The position numbers and the translations under genes are program-made. This document shows, one piece after another, positions 7,514-17,129 of a DNA stretch of 64,000 nt. The notes under the pieces are model-generated. The model searched no databases and was not told the origin of the DNA. It saw only the letters and a list, made by a program, of their open reading frames with translations. The DNA lies in NCBI RefSeq assembly GCF_003048615.2, contig NZ_CP049263.1, positions 868,001 through 932,000 on the forward strand, read 5' to 3'. Source of the stretch: Campylobacter concisus. GTDB taxonomy: Bacteria > Campylobacterota > Campylobacteria > Campylobacterales > Campylobacteraceae. Within the stretch, counting starts at the first letter, position 1, and every line of letters starts with the position of its first letter.

Positions 7514-8407
7514 ATGGATAAAATCGATGAAATAATGAGCAAATTTATAAGCGAGCTTGGCTATAAAGAGGCGTTTGAGATGTTTTTAAAGATAAGCTCA
7601 GGCAAAAAGCTACGCTCAAAACTTCTTTTAAAGATCGCAGGAGAGAGTGAAATTTCTCTTAAGCTTTGCGCTATCATCGAGCTCATCCACCTTGCAAGCT
7701 TATTGCACGACGACGTCATAGACGAGGCAAATATAAGACGCGGCAAACCAAGCATAAACGCACTTTTTGGTAGTAAAAACTCAGTCATGCTAGGCGACAT
7801 CCTCTATTCAAAGGCTTATTTCGAGCTTACAAAATTTGATCCAAGCATCGCAGCTGTCATCTCAGACGCGGTCAGTAAGTTAAGCATCGGCGAGATGATG
7901 GATGTGAAAATGGCTGAAAATTTTAATGAAAACGAGCAAGAATATTTAAAAATGATCTACTATAAAACAGCTGTTTTGATAGAAGCCACGGCTATTTGTG
8001 GGGCAAAGCTAGCTGGCAAAGATAGTGAGAAATTTGGCATTTATGGCAAAAATTTAGGTCTTGCATTTCAGATCGTTGATGATATCTTAGACATCACTCA
8101 AGATGAAAAAACGCTTGGCAAACCAGCGCTTAACGACTTTGTCGAGGGCAAAACGACACTTCCTTACATTTATCTTTATAAGAGCCTGGACGAGGCTGGT
8201 AAAACAAAGCTTAGATCGCTTTGGGCAAAGAAGTTAAACGCGGACGAAATTTCATGGCTAAAAGAAAATTTTGATAAAACTAGCTCGCTTAACAAGGCTA
8301 TAAATGAAGCCAAAAGGCTTGGAAGTGAGGCGATAGAAGCGATAAAAGAGTATAAAAACGCCGAGCTTGAAGGGATCATAAAAAGCATGATAGATAGGGA
8401 ATTTTGA
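7514..8407 (+). CDS. ispB: Polyprenyl (octaprenyl-type) diphosphate synthase
   Basis: A 297-residue trans-prenyltransferase that extends farnesyl diphosphate to make the side chain of menaquinone. The two Asp-rich sites are visible: LLHDDVID followed by the RRGKPS loop, and FQIVDDILD. The second site is followed by GKP and the K-T of EGKTTLPYI. The ATG at 7514 is preferred over an in-frame start at 7451 that would overlap the previous gene, because AGAAGGATAAAA stands just before it. Its stop overlaps the hemA start as TGATG. Chain length is inferred from family resemblance only. Confidence 0.9.
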   Translation: MDKIDEIMSKFISELGYKEAFEMFLKISSGKKLRSKLLLKIAGESEISLKLCAIIELIHLASLLHDDVIDEANIRRGKPSINALFGSKNSVMLGDILYSKAYFELTKFDPSIAAVISDAVSKLSIGEMMDVKMAENFNENEQEYLKMIYYKTAVLIEATAICGAKLAGKDSEKFGIYGKNLGLAFQIVDDILDITQDEKTLGKPALNDFVEGKTTLPYIYLYKSLDEAGKTKLRSLWAKKLNADEISWLKENFDKTSSLNKAINEAKRLGSEAIEAIKEYKNAELEGIIKSMIDREF

Positions 8408-9690
8408 TGCACTATTTAGACATAAGTTTTACATATAAAAACACTGATATTTCGGTTAGAGAAAAGCTTGCCTTTGATAGTGACGATAAAAAAGAACAAA
8501 TTTTAAAGCTGATAAACTCAAACAAAAACATAAAAGAGAGTATGGTGCTAAACACCTGCAACCGCGTCGAGATCATAGCAAGTGTAGAGGATGTAAAGGC
8601 CGCTACTGCTCATATCATCAGGTGTATGTCGATATTTTCAGGCGTTTTTGAAGATGAGCTTTATGAGAGAGCTGACATCTATGAAAACAGCGGTGCAGCC
8701 CACCACCTATTTGCCGTGGCAAGCTCGCTTGATAGCCTAGTCGTTGGCGAAACGCAGATCGTTGGCCAGCTAAAAAATGCCTTTAAATTTGCCTATGACA
8801 ACAACTCATGTGGCGAAGATATCAGCAAGATCATACACTACGCATGTAAGTGTGCTGCTAAGGTTAGAAACGAAACTCAAATTTCTAAAAACCCGATCTC
8901 AGTTTCAAGCGTCGCCGTGGCAAAGGCAAAAGAAATTTTTGGCACGCTTGAAGGTAAAACGGCTATCGTCGTGGGCGCTGGCGAGATGGGTGAGCTAGCA
9001 GCAAAGCACCTCATATCAAGCGGTGCAGAAGTGATCATCATAAACAGAAGCTCCGAGCGCGTCGAGCAGCTAGTTGATAGCCTAGGAGATAACGCGAGCT
9101 GGGATAGCATATTAAAACTAAAAGAATACGTAAATAACTACGATCTCATCTTTTCAAGCACCGCAGCCCCACACGCCATCATCACAGGCGAGATCATCGA
9201 GCCAAGAGAATTTCACAGATACTTTTTTGATATCGCCGTGCCAAGAGATATCGATCTTTTAAACACAGAGCTTATCAGCGTCTATACGGTCGATAGCTTA
9301 GAGGAGATCGTGCGTAAAAATTTAGCTCTCAGAGAGGAACAGGCGCAAAAGGCCTACTCGATCGTCGGTCAAGATACGAGCGAGTTTTTAAAGACTTTAA
9401 AAGAAGATATGAGCGTGCCTCTTATAAAATCTATCCGCAAGCAGGCTGAAATTTGCGCTAAAAATGAGCTAGAAAAGGCGATGAAAAAGGGCTATTTAAA
9501 ACATAGCGATTACGATGAAGCGCAAAAGCTCATCCATCAGGTCTTTAAAGCCTTTTTGCACCAGCCAACGATGAAGCTAAAAGGGCTTGCAGACGAGGAG
9601 AGAGCTAGCGAGCTTTCAAACGGAGTTAAATTTTTATTTGACATAAAAGATGAACAAAATTTTCAAGCAGGAGATATAGATGAAATTTAG
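8407..9690 (+). CDS. hemA: Glutamyl-tRNA reductase
   Basis: A 427-residue enzyme that reduces Glu-tRNA to glutamate-1-semialdehyde, the first step of C5-pathway haem synthesis. The catalytic cysteine is Cys51 in VLNTCNRVE. The NADPH-binding Rossmann motif [15 protein letters not shown] lies near residue 180, and a C-terminal dimerisation domain follows. The ATG at 8407 overlaps the ispB stop. The 3' end overlaps proS by 11 bases. With hemC two genes on and hemE at 51.8 kb, three haem genes fall in this window. Confidence 0.96.
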   Translation: MHYLDISFTYKNTDISVREKLAFDSDDKKEQILKLINSNKNIKESMVLNTCNRVEIIASVEDVKAATAHIIRCMSIFSGVFEDELYERADIYENSGAAHHLFAVASSLDSLVVGETQIVGQLKNAFKFAYDNNSCGEDISKIIHYACKCAAKVRNETQISKNPISVSSVAVAKAKEIFGTLEGKTAIVVGAGEMGELAAKHLISSGAEVIIINRSSERVEQLVDSLGDNASWDSILKLKEYVNNYDLIFSSTAAPHAIITGEIIEPREFHRYFFDIAVPRDIDLLNTELISVYTVDSLEEIVRKNLALREEQAQKAYSIVGQDTSEFLKTLKEDMSVPLIKSIRKQAEICAKNELEKAMKKGYLKHSDYDEAQKLIHQVFKAFLHQPTMKLKGLADEERASELSNGVKFLFDIKDEQNFQAGDIDEI

Positions 9691-11380
9691 TGAATTTTAC
9701 GCCCCAACGACCAAAGAAGCGCCAAAAGATGCATCTTTGCCAAGTCATCAGTTTTTGATAAGAGGTGGCTTTGTCGAGCAGATTGGCTCTGGGCTTTATA
9801 ACTATCTGCCGCTTGGAAAGATCATGCACGATAAAATTTCACGCGTGGTAAAAGAGGAGATGAACGAGGCTGGCGCGCTAGAGGTGAGCTTTAGCGTGGT
9901 CACTTCAGGCGAGCTTTGGAAGCAAAGTGGTCGCTACAACGTCTTTGGCAAGGAGCTTTTGCGCTTTAAAGATAGAAAGGATAATGACTTTGTCATAAGC
10001 CCTACAAATGAAGAGGCAGCCGTTGCTTTGGTGCGTGGCAAGGTGACCAGCTACAAGCAGCTACCACTAAATTTATACCAGATAAACACCAAATTTCGTG
10101 ACGAGGCAAGACCACGCTTTGGCTTGCTAAGAGGGCGCGAATTTACGATGAAAGATGGTTATAGCTTTCACTCTAGCAAAGAGGATCTTAAGCGTGAGTT
10201 TGACCTTATGGAGGCAACTTATAGTAAGATTTTTACCCGTTTGGGGCTAAATTTTAGAGCTGTTGAGGCTGATAGTGGAGCCATTGGTGGTAGCGGCAGT
10301 AAAGAATTTATGGTGCTTGCAAGTAATGGCGAGGACGACATACTTTGCTGTGAGGCTTGCAGATACGCTGCAAACGTTGAGGCTGCAAGACGCGAGCCAA
10401 GAGTTAGCGAGGCTGAGGCACCAGAGGCGGATGCGGCTAAATTTCTAACGCCAAATGCAAAAACGATAAAAGATGTGGCGGAGTTTTTCAAAGTTAGCGA
10501 GTTTTACTGCATAAAAGCTGTTATGAAAAAGGCGATTTATGAGGATAAAGAAGAGGTCGTGGTCTTTTTTGTAAGGGGTGATGATGAGCTTCAAGAAACA
10601 AAGGCGCAAAATGCTTGCAAGGCGCTAGAGCTTGTCGATGCTAGCGAGGCTGACGTGGCTAAAACTGAGCTTGTGGCTGGATTTTGCGGGCCAGTTGGGC
10701 TAAAGGATATTAAATTTTTCATAGATAACGAGCTAAAAGGCGCAAACAACATGATATGCGGCGCTAACGAAAAAGACTATCACTTTGTTGGCGTTAGTGT
10801 TAGCGGATTTAACGAAGAGAGATTTAAAGACCTTGTAAAGGTAAAAGAGGGCGATAAATGCCCAGTTTGTGGCGGAAATTTAAAACTTAGCAAAGGCATA
10901 GAAGTCGGTCATATCTTTCAGCTAGGCGATAAATATTCAGCTGCGATGAACGCGACATATCTTGACGAAAATGGCAAGGCAAAGCCATTTTTGATGGGCT
11001 GCTACGGCATTGGCATAAGCAGGCTGATTGCCGTAATGATAGAGGCTAGCCACGATGAGAAGGGCTGCATCTGGAAAAAAGAGTGCGCGCCGTTTGACGT
11101 GGAGATCATCATCTCAAATTTAAAAGATGAAGCGGGCGCGAAATTTGCATTTGAGCTTTACGAGAGCCTTAAAAAAGCTGGCGTTAGCGTCATAATAGAC
11201 GATAGAAACGAGAGATTTGGCGTTAAGATGAATGATTTTGAACTTATCGGCTTCCCTTACGCGCTGCTCGTGGGCAAAGAATTTGCAAATGGCAAGGTTG
11301 AGTTTATCACAAGAGATGGGCTAAGCAAAGAGGCGATAGAGGCAAACGACGCCTTTAGAAAGATAAAAGAAAGCTTATGA
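9680..11380 (+). CDS. proS: Prolyl-tRNA synthetase
   Basis: A 566-residue class II aminoacyl-tRNA synthetase of the bacterial type with an editing (YbaK-like) insertion between about residues 230 and 390. Class II motif 2 is visible as [17 protein letters not shown] and motif 3 as [11 protein letters not shown]. The anticodon-binding domain is C-terminal ([20 protein letters not shown]). It overlaps hemA upstream and the FxsA-like gene downstream by 4 bases, so the operon is continuous. Confidence 0.97.
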   Translation: MKFSEFYAPTTKEAPKDASLPSHQFLIRGGFVEQIGSGLYNYLPLGKIMHDKISRVVKEEMNEAGALEVSFSVVTSGELWKQSGRYNVFGKELLRFKDRKDNDFVISPTNEEAAVALVRGKVTSYKQLPLNLYQINTKFRDEARPRFGLLRGREFTMKDGYSFHSSKEDLKREFDLMEATYSKIFTRLGLNFRAVEADSGAIGGSGSKEFMVLASNGEDDILCCEACRYAANVEAARREPRVSEAEAPEADAAKFLTPNAKTIKDVAEFFKVSEFYCIKAVMKKAIYEDKEEVVVFFVRGDDELQETKAQNACKALELVDASEADVAKTELVAGFCGPVGLKDIKFFIDNELKGANNMICGANEKDYHFVGVSVSGFNEERFKDLVKVKEGDKCPVCGGNLKLSKGIEVGHIFQLGDKYSAAMNATYLDENGKAKPFLMGCYGIGISRLIAVMIEASHDEKGCIWKKECAPFDVEIIISNLKDEAGAKFAFELYESLKKAGVSVIIDDRNERFGVKMNDFELIGFPYALLVGKEFANGKVEFITRDGLSKEAIEANDAFRKIKESL

Positions 11381-11808
11381 GATTTTTTGCATTTTTGTTT
11401 TTTTTGATAGAAGCTGTGTTTATCTATCTTTTTGTTGATAAATTTGGCTTTTTAAACTACTTTCTTGAGGTATTGGTTTCTGGATTTGTTGGCATCGCAC
11501 TTCTTTTTAATGCTGGATTTTCTAGTTTAAATTCGCCTCAAGTGGCGTTTAAGAGCTTTCTTGGTGGAAATTTATTTAGCCAGCTAGGGCTTAGTTTTGG
11601 CGGAGCGCTGCTATTTTTGCCAGGGATTTTGACAGATATTTTTGGTATCGCCGTGGTCGTTTTTTCTTTAGTGTTTAAGAAAAATGCAGCGAAAAATGAG
11701 AGCTATCAGGAGTTTAAATTTCAAAACTTTAGCGAGCAGGGCAGTAAAAAAGATGATGGCGAGATCATCGACGTTGAGGTCATCGAAGAGCCAAAAAGAG
11801 TAAATTAG
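11377..11808 (+). CDS. FxsA-family inner membrane protein
   Basis: A 143-residue integral membrane protein with about four hydrophobic segments in its first 105 residues and an acidic, soluble C-terminal tail. The [11 protein letters not shown] stretch in the last helix matches the FxsA/YtzA signature (G-x-LLLIPGFLTDxxG). FxsA relieves phage exclusion in E. coli, but its normal role is poorly known. It occupies the slot between proS and hemC where C. jejuni also has an integral membrane protein. Confidence 0.78.
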   Translation: MRFFAFLFFLIEAVFIYLFVDKFGFLNYFLEVLVSGFVGIALLFNAGFSSLNSPQVAFKSFLGGNLFSQLGLSFGGALLFLPGILTDIFGIAVVVFSLVFKKNAAKNESYQEFKFQNFSEQGSKKDDGEIIDVEVIEEPKRVN

Positions 11809-11816
11809 GAGAGATG

Positions 11817-12746
11817 ATGAAAGAGATAAAAATAGCAACTAGAAAGAGCATCTTAGCACTTTGGCAAAGCGAGCATATCAAGGCTAGGATCGAGGCGCAG
11901 CACAAGGGCGTGAAGGTCGTGCTTGAGGGTATGAAGACAAAGGGTGACGTGATCCTTGACACGCCACTTGCAAAGATCGGCGGCAAAGGGCTTTTTACAA
12001 AAGAGCTTGAAGATAGCATGCTAAAAGGCGAGACTGATATTGCCGTGCATAGCCTAAAAGACGTGCCAGTAGTCTTTCCAGAAGGGCTTAAACTAGCGGC
12101 TATTTGCTCACGTGAGGACACTAGAGATGCGATGATAAGTGAGAAATTTGCTAAATTTAGCGACCTACCACATGGCGCAAAGGTTGGCACAACGAGCCTG
12201 CGCCGTAAGATGCAGCTGCTTATCATGAGGCCTGATCTTGAGATCATCTCGCTTCGTGGAAACGTGCAAACTAGACTTAGAAAGCTAAAAGAGGGCGAAT
12301 TTGACGCGATCATTTTGGCGATGGCTGGCATAAACCGCCTAAATTTAAAGGCTGAAGTGGCGCACATCTACACATTTGGCTTTGACGAGATGATACCTGC
12401 GATGGGTCAGGGCGCTCTTGGCGTCGAGGCTAGAGATGAGAAGCAAATTTTAGATGAGATCTCTTTTTTAAATGATGAAAATGCGGTCATCGAAACGACC
12501 ATAGAGCGTGACTTCGTAAGCGTTTTAGAGGGTGGCTGCCAAGTGCCAATAGGCATAAGCGCAAGGCTAAAAGGCGATGAAATTTCTATCGATGCGATCG
12601 TTGGTCTACCTGATGGGAGCGAGTTTATAAAAGATAGTTTAAAGAGTAGCAAAGATAAATTTCAAAGCATCGGCAAGGAGCTAGCGCATAAATTTATAGA
12701 AAAAGGGGCGAAAGAGCTTTTAAGGCGCGCTGAAGAGATGGCGTAA
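11817..12746 (+). CDS. hemC: Porphobilinogen deaminase (hydroxymethylbilane synthase)
   Basis: A 309-residue enzyme polymerising four porphobilinogens into hydroxymethylbilane. The dipyrromethane cofactor cysteine is Cys241 in LEGGCQVPIG. The family blocks TRKSILALWQ, KDVPVVFPEG, GTTSLRRKMQ and GAGINR-like AGINRL are present. Two ATG codons stand in tandem (11814, 11817); the second has the better distance from AGGAG. The next gene follows after two bases. Confidence 0.96.
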   Translation: MKEIKIATRKSILALWQSEHIKARIEAQHKGVKVVLEGMKTKGDVILDTPLAKIGGKGLFTKELEDSMLKGETDIAVHSLKDVPVVFPEGLKLAAICSREDTRDAMISEKFAKFSDLPHGAKVGTTSLRRKMQLLIMRPDLEIISLRGNVQTRLRKLKEGEFDAIILAMAGINRLNLKAEVAHIYTFGFDEMIPAMGQGALGVEARDEKQILDEISFLNDENAVIETTIERDFVSVLEGGCQVPIGISARLKGDEISIDAIVGLPDGSEFIKDSLKSSKDKFQSIGKELAHKFIEKGAKELLRRAEEMA

Positions 12747-12748
12747 GC

Positions 12749-13114
12749 GTGTTTGAGCTAAAATTTAAAGCAAAAGTCATAAGTGCTACCAAAAATAGCA
12801 AAGACAACTACTATATGATCGGTCTTGCAGACGACAAATATAACTACAAAAACTACATAATCTTTCAAAGACCGATCACGCTAAAAAAAGGTGACGACGA
12901 AAACGCCGATATAAACGGCCTATATGCCGAGTGCAATGGCGACATTTGCTACAACGCTTGCAAAAGGGTGAAGATCACTGATAAGAGCATCATTTTTGAG
13001 GTGCAAGATAGTCTCATTTGCGTAGATACCGAGGGTGTAAAGCTTAATGAGCGCTTTATGAAATATAGCAAAGAGATATTTGGCGAGCTGCTAGAGTGTA
13101 GCGTACCAAAATAA
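12749..13114 (+). CDS. Hypothetical protein, possibly Imm10-like
   Basis: A 121-residue cytoplasmic protein that starts with GTG two bases after hemC. The pattern is an N-terminal beta strand, a YYMIGLADD segment, a YIIFQR strand, a YAECNGD turn and further beta strands. This pattern resembles what I remember of the Imm10 immunity-protein fold, but the resemblance is loose and could be wrong. C. jejuni has no gene here as I recall it, so this is probably accessory. It faces an LRAT-like gene on the opposite strand, with a decayed signal-peptide fragment between them. Confidence 0.6.
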   Translation: MFELKFKAKVISATKNSKDNYYMIGLADDKYNYKNYIIFQRPITLKKGDDENADINGLYAECNGDICYNACKRVKITDKSIIFEVQDSLICVDTEGVKLNERFMKYSKEIFGELLECSVPK

Positions 13115-13131
13115 TTTGTTTAAATTTAGAG

Positions 13132-13251
13132 ATAAAAAGACGAAATTTTCTAAAATTTGCCGCCGTTTCAGGAGACGTGACGCTACCTAGCGTGCTAAAT
13201 GCTGCAAGCCAAAACGCGGATAAGATATCGAGAAATAAAGCCGCGATTTAA
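13132..13251 (+). pseudogene. Remnant of a Tat-exported protein (signal peptide region)
   Basis: In this frame the intergenic bases read KRRNFLKFAAVSGD, then VTLPSVLNAASQ, then a stop at 13249. This is a classic twin-arginine signal (RRNFLKF), hydrophobic core and an alanine-rich cleavage area, as in molybdoenzyme or iron-sulfur oxidoreductase precursors. There is no ATG, GTG or TTG start in frame just before it (ATA stands where a start would be expected) and only about 25 codons follow the core. It therefore looks like the 5' scrap of a lost gene. Confidence 0.5.
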
Positions 13252-13294
13252 AAGCGCCTTTTAAATTTGACCAAGCGTCAAAACCGTAGTCGGA

Positions 13295-14017
13295 CTAAAT
13301 TTTTATATTAAAATCCTTTGCGATCTTTGTTTTTAAGTCCGCACCGATCTTTTTAAACATAGCGTTCATTTTGGCATTTTTGTCCATAAATTTCTCTATT
13401 TGCAAATTTGCCTTGTCGCTGTTTTCTTTTATCATCTCGCGAGCTTTTTTCTCCGCGCTATCTTTCGTAAATTGTGCAAGCGCGGTAAATGATTTTACGA
13501 GAGTTTCTTTGATCTCATCTTTGGTCTGTGCACTAAAAAGCTCACCTATGATCTGCCCCAAATATGGCTCTATCTCGCTAAAAATGGCGGAATTTTGCTT
13601 CGCATTTTGCACCTGTTCGCTCACATGCTCGCCAAATATGCACTCGCTGCAAAAATGCTCGCAGTTGTTGATGAGTAGGTTGTATTTTTGCTCGCCTATG
13701 CGCTCTTTAGCCCGAAGCGCCACCTCCTGACCGCTAAATGGCGCATTTGCATACTCTTTTATCTGCCAAGTATCGCCGCTAGCAAACTCCTCGAGGCTAG
13801 TCATCTCTACCTTTGCGATGTTGCGTTTATCTAGCGGCACGACGTTGCTTAAGATCTCCTCAAAACAGCTTTTTTCAAGCACGATCCCACGCGCCAAGCC
13901 GTTATAATGCACGACCTTATCATCTCCGACGTAGATGCCGTGATGCTCGTAAAGCTTTACGCCAAGCACACTTCTGTCTACGAAGATGTGATCGCCTATT
14001 TTTGGTAAATTTTGCAT
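13295..14017 (-). CDS. LRAT-domain (NlpC/P60-fold) protein
   Basis: A 240-residue protein whose first 130 residues match the lecithin-retinol-acyltransferase-like papain fold. GDHIFVDR opens the domain, EHHGIYVGDDKVVHYNG carries the two histidines (His26 and His37), and NNCEHFCSEC carries the nucleophile Cys119. The rest is a Lys-rich helical tail without membrane spans or signal peptide. Such domains act as acyltransferases, thioesterases or peptidases, and some bacterial ones are toxins or effectors; which applies is unknown. It is the only reverse gene between hemC and ubiD, so it is probably an accessory insertion. Confidence 0.8.
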   Translation of the reverse strand: MQNLPKIGDHIFVDRSVLGVKLYEHHGIYVGDDKVVHYNGLARGIVLEKSCFEEILSNVVPLDKRNIAKVEMTSLEEFASGDTWQIKEYANAPFSGQEVALRAKERIGEQKYNLLINNCEHFCSECIFGEHVSEQVQNAKQNSAIFSEIEPYLGQIIGELFSAQTKDEIKETLVKSFTALAQFTKDSAEKKAREMIKENSDKANLQIEKFMDKNAKMNAMFKKIGADLKTKIAKDFNIKI

Positions 14018-14133
14018 ATCTATCTCTATAAAATTTATTAAAAATCGTAATAAAACGACAAATTTAGCCCAAATTTGCTAAATTTAACTTTATTAAAATT
14101 TGGATAACTAAGTATAAATTTATAAGGAAAAAT

Positions 14134-15942
14134 ATGGACTACATCAAGCTTTTAAAAGATAATGGCCTACTTAGGGTGATCGAGGAGCCAGTAGATATCG
14201 ACCTAGAGATCGCGCACGCTAGCTACATAGAGGTCAAGCGCGAGGGCTCACAAGCACTACTTTTTACAAACCCAGTCTGCAAAAAAACTGGGCGTAAATT
14301 TGCCCCAGTACTTACAAATATCTATGGCTCAAAAAGGGCGCTTGAGCTGATATTTGGCGTGCAGCCTGATGAGATCGCAGCTGAGATAGAGAAGCTTTTA
14401 AAGCCTAAAAAACCTGAGAATTTCAAAGAGAAGCTTGACTTTTTGGCCTATCTTTTTAGCATGAGAAAGATTTTTACCAAAAGGCTAAAGGGCGATGGCG
14501 AGTGCCAGCAGGTCAAATTTATAGGCGAACAGGCCGATCTTTTGAGCCTGCCTGCGCTAAAGACCTGGCCGCATGACGGAGGTGCTTTTATCACGATGGG
14601 GCAGGTCTATACGCAAAGTCTTGATGGTGCGCTGCAAAATTTAGGCATGTATAGACTGCAAATTTATGATAAAAATCGCCTTGGCATGCACTGGCAGATT
14701 CACAAAGACGGCGCAAATTTCTTTCACGAGTATAAGCGTGCTGGCCGTAAGATGCCAGTCTCTGTGGCAATAGGCGGCGATCCACTCTACATCTGGTGCG
14801 GCCAAGCGCCGCTGCCAAAGGGCGTCTTTGAGCTGCTGCTTTACGGCTTCATCCGCAAAGAGCCAGCCAAGCTTGTAAAGTCGCTAACCAATGAAATTTA
14901 CGTCCCGCACGACGCTGACTACGTGATAGAGGGCTTTGTCGATACTGCTAAGAGCGAGCTTGAGGGGCCATTTGGCGATCACACTGGTTTTTACACGCCA
15001 GTTGAACCGTTTCCAGTGATGGAGGTCACGGCGATAACTAGCAAGCAAGACCCCGTATTTCACGCGACCGTGGTTGGCAAGCCGCCGCTTGAGGATAAGT
15101 ATATGGGCTGGGCGACCGAGCGCATTTTCTTGCCGCTTTTGCGAACGACCGTGCCAGAGCTACTTGACTACAATATGCCTGAAAATGGCGTCTTTCACAA
15201 CCTTATCTTAGCCAAGATAAATGCCCTTTATCCAGCTCATGCAAAGCAGGCGATGCACGCATTTTGGGGAGTTGGACAGATGAGCTTTGTAAAGCACGCG
15301 ATCTTTGTGGGCAACGATGCACCAGAGCTAGCAGAATACGACAAATTTGCGGACTTTGTGCTTGATAAATTTGGCAGTGAGAGTGTGCTGATAAGCCAAG
15401 GTGTGTGCGATCAGCTCGATCACGCCAGTCCAAACTCGTGCTTTGGCGGCAAGCTTGGCATCGATGCGACGCAGGACTTTTGTAAATTTAGCCCTGCGGT
15501 CTTAAGTGATGATGAACTTTTGGCTAAATTTCAAAGCATTGCGTCAAATGTTAAAGAGCTTCGGCAGTTTAAAAAAGAGAGTAAAACGCCTATTTGTGTG
15601 ATTAAATTTGAAAAAGATCGCCCTGCAAAAGAGCTATTTTCTAAGCTTTTGGAATTTAAGGAATTTTTCAAGCTTCTAGTCGTCGTGGATATGCAAAACT
15701 ACCTAGAAAATCCATATATGCTGCTTTGGCGCGTGACAAATAACATAGATGCCTTGCGTGATATCTACATAGATGGCGAAAATTTCTGCGTGGATGCGAC
15801 GAGCAAGAGTGAGCTGGAGGGATATACTCGTGGCTGGCCTATGCAAACTGACTGCAAGCGCGAAGTGGTGGCAGATCTTATTAGGCGTGGCGTGGTAAAA
15901 GATGAGCCAGAGCTATTTCATAAATTTGAGATATTTGGGTAG
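14134..15942 (+). CDS. ubiD: UbiD-family prenyl-FMN decarboxylase (menaquinone pathway)
   Basis: A 602-residue cytoplasmic decarboxylase of the UbiD family, which uses prenylated FMN made by a UbiX-type enzyme. Family blocks seen include HMQ-like MHWQIHKDGA, GGDPLYIWCGQAPLP, EGPFGDHTGFYTP (the E-x-P-x-GDHTG active-site region) and MGWATERIFLP. Campylobacter makes menaquinone by the futalosine route, where the UbiD homologue is called MqnL, so this gene probably acts there rather than in ubiquinone synthesis (inference). It keeps its place after hemC apart from the inserted accessory genes. Confidence 0.9.
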   Translation: MDYIKLLKDNGLLRVIEEPVDIDLEIAHASYIEVKREGSQALLFTNPVCKKTGRKFAPVLTNIYGSKRALELIFGVQPDEIAAEIEKLLKPKKPENFKEKLDFLAYLFSMRKIFTKRLKGDGECQQVKFIGEQADLLSLPALKTWPHDGGAFITMGQVYTQSLDGALQNLGMYRLQIYDKNRLGMHWQIHKDGANFFHEYKRAGRKMPVSVAIGGDPLYIWCGQAPLPKGVFELLLYGFIRKEPAKLVKSLTNEIYVPHDADYVIEGFVDTAKSELEGPFGDHTGFYTPVEPFPVMEVTAITSKQDPVFHATVVGKPPLEDKYMGWATERIFLPLLRTTVPELLDYNMPENGVFHNLILAKINALYPAHAKQAMHAFWGVGQMSFVKHAIFVGNDAPELAEYDKFADFVLDKFGSESVLISQGVCDQLDHASPNSCFGGKLGIDATQDFCKFSPAVLSDDELLAKFQSIASNVKELRQFKKESKTPICVIKFEKDRPAKELFSKLLEFKEFFKLLVVVDMQNYLENPYMLLWRVTNNIDALRDIYIDGENFCVDATSKSELEGYTRGWPMQTDCKREVVADLIRRGVVKDEPELFHKFEIFG

Positions 15943-15975
15943 ATTTTGATCGCTGTAATGTTATAAATTTAAAAA

Positions 15976-16000
15976 TTAGGCAAGCATATAGCTTGCCTAA
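15976..16000 (-). terminator. Terminator between ubiD and the M20 peptidase
   Basis: A perfect 10-bp stem (TTAGGCAAGC / GCTTGCCTAA) with a 5-base loop ends just before the M20 peptidase stop. On the reverse strand it is followed by a T-rich run, so it serves mainly the reverse operon. Confidence 0.8.
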
Positions 16001-16001
16001 A

Positions 16002-17120
16002 CTACGAAAGTTTTTTGATCGCTTCAACTATGAGGTTGCACTTTTTGACTACCGAGTTTATCTCTAGATACTCGTTTTTTGTGTGCATGTTGCCACCAGT
16101 TGGACCAAGGCCGTCTATCGTAGGACATCCTGCTGATGCGCTGATGTTGCCATCACTTAGTCCGCCAGCATCGACCCAAGTGACCCTTGTGCCAGTGGCC
16201 TTCGCAGCCTCGTCAAAGACTTTTTTGATATTTGGTAAATTTACCTCGTCTATCATCGGTCCTTCTTCGTTTATGAGGATGCGCTCACAGCTCACTTCTG
16301 GCACTATCGGATGAGATAGAATTTCATCCATCTTCTTGTGTAAAAACTCCACCGAGCTAGCGTGGCGATATCTCATCTCAAATGTCACGCTGGCAAAGTC
16401 TGGCACGACGTTTTGGGCGTCGCCACCTTTTGTCATTATGCTATTAAATGTATGACCTGCCTTAAAATCAGTGAGTTTTGAGAGCTCAACGATGAAATTT
16501 GCAGCCTCCACGACAGCTGAACGACCGCGCTCTGGGTGGTTGCCAGCGTGCGCGCTAACGCCACGGAAATTTAATACATAAGAGATCACGCCTTTTCTAG
16601 TAGCCACCATCGAGCCATCTTCTCTTGCAGGCTCGACGACTAGGGCGTAGCGAGACTTTTTGGCTAGCTCTCTTATGGCGTCTTTGGCGAAATTTGAGCC
16701 AGTCTCTTCGTGAGAGTTTAAAAAGAGGCCGATCTTTAGTTTGCTAAGATCAAGCTCTTTGATGACGTAAAGCGAGAGCAAGCTGCCGCCTTTATCGTCG
16801 ATCGCGCCAAGTGCGTTTATGCGCTCATCCATCTTGCTAAATGGCACTTCAGCCTTTGTGCCCACAGGAAAAACGGTGTCCATGTGACCGATGAATAAAA
16901 AGTCGTAGCTTTTTGCCTCAAGGTCGTTTGAGATGAAAAGGCAAGGAGCGACCTTGTCGGTGCCAAGCTCTATGCTCCTACTTTTTAGGCCTAAAATTTC
17001 GGCTCTTTTTTTAAACCAAGCTGCAACTTCATTTACGCCGTCGATGCTTGAAGTCGGGCTTTCGATGTCGGTTAGCTCCTTTAGATCGGCCAAATATTTG
17101 TCTATTTCACTATCTTTCAT
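16002..17120 (-). CDS. M20-family metallopeptidase, glutamate carboxypeptidase-like
   Basis: A 372-residue zinc peptidase of the M20/carboxypeptidase G2 type. Metal ligands and catalytic residues are visible: His79 and catalytic Asp81 in FIGHMDTVFP, bridging Asp108 in GAIDDKGG, catalytic Glu138 and ligand Glu139 in NSHEETGS, and a C-terminal His in NMHTKNEYLE. There is no signal peptide, so it acts in the cytoplasm, releasing C-terminal residues from peptides or N-acyl amino acids. It is last in an operon with two membrane genes of the YjiH/YjiG type, which suggests that the imported substrate is hydrolysed here. Confidence 0.85.
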   Translation of the reverse strand: MKDSEIDKYLADLKELTDIESPTSSIDGVNEVAAWFKKRAEILGLKSRSIELGTDKVAPCLFISNDLEAKSYDFLFIGHMDTVFPVGTKAEVPFSKMDERINALGAIDDKGGSLLSLYVIKELDLSKLKIGLFLNSHEETGSNFAKDAIRELAKKSRYALVVEPAREDGSMVATRKGVISYVLNFRGVSAHAGNHPERGRSAVVEAANFIVELSKLTDFKAGHTFNSIMTKGGDAQNVVPDFASVTFEMRYRHASSVEFLHKKMDEILSHPIVPEVSCERILINEEGPMIDEVNLPNIKKVFDEAAKATGTRVTWVDAGGLSDGNISASAGCPTIDGLGPTGGNMHTKNEYLEINSVVKKCNLIVEAIKKLS

Positions 17121-17129
17121 CTTTTATCC

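Noticed and set aside
11780-12367. 195-codon reverse frame over hemC
   Set aside because: Shadow of a strongly supported hemC reading frame; Ser/Phe-rich composition typical of antisense frames here.
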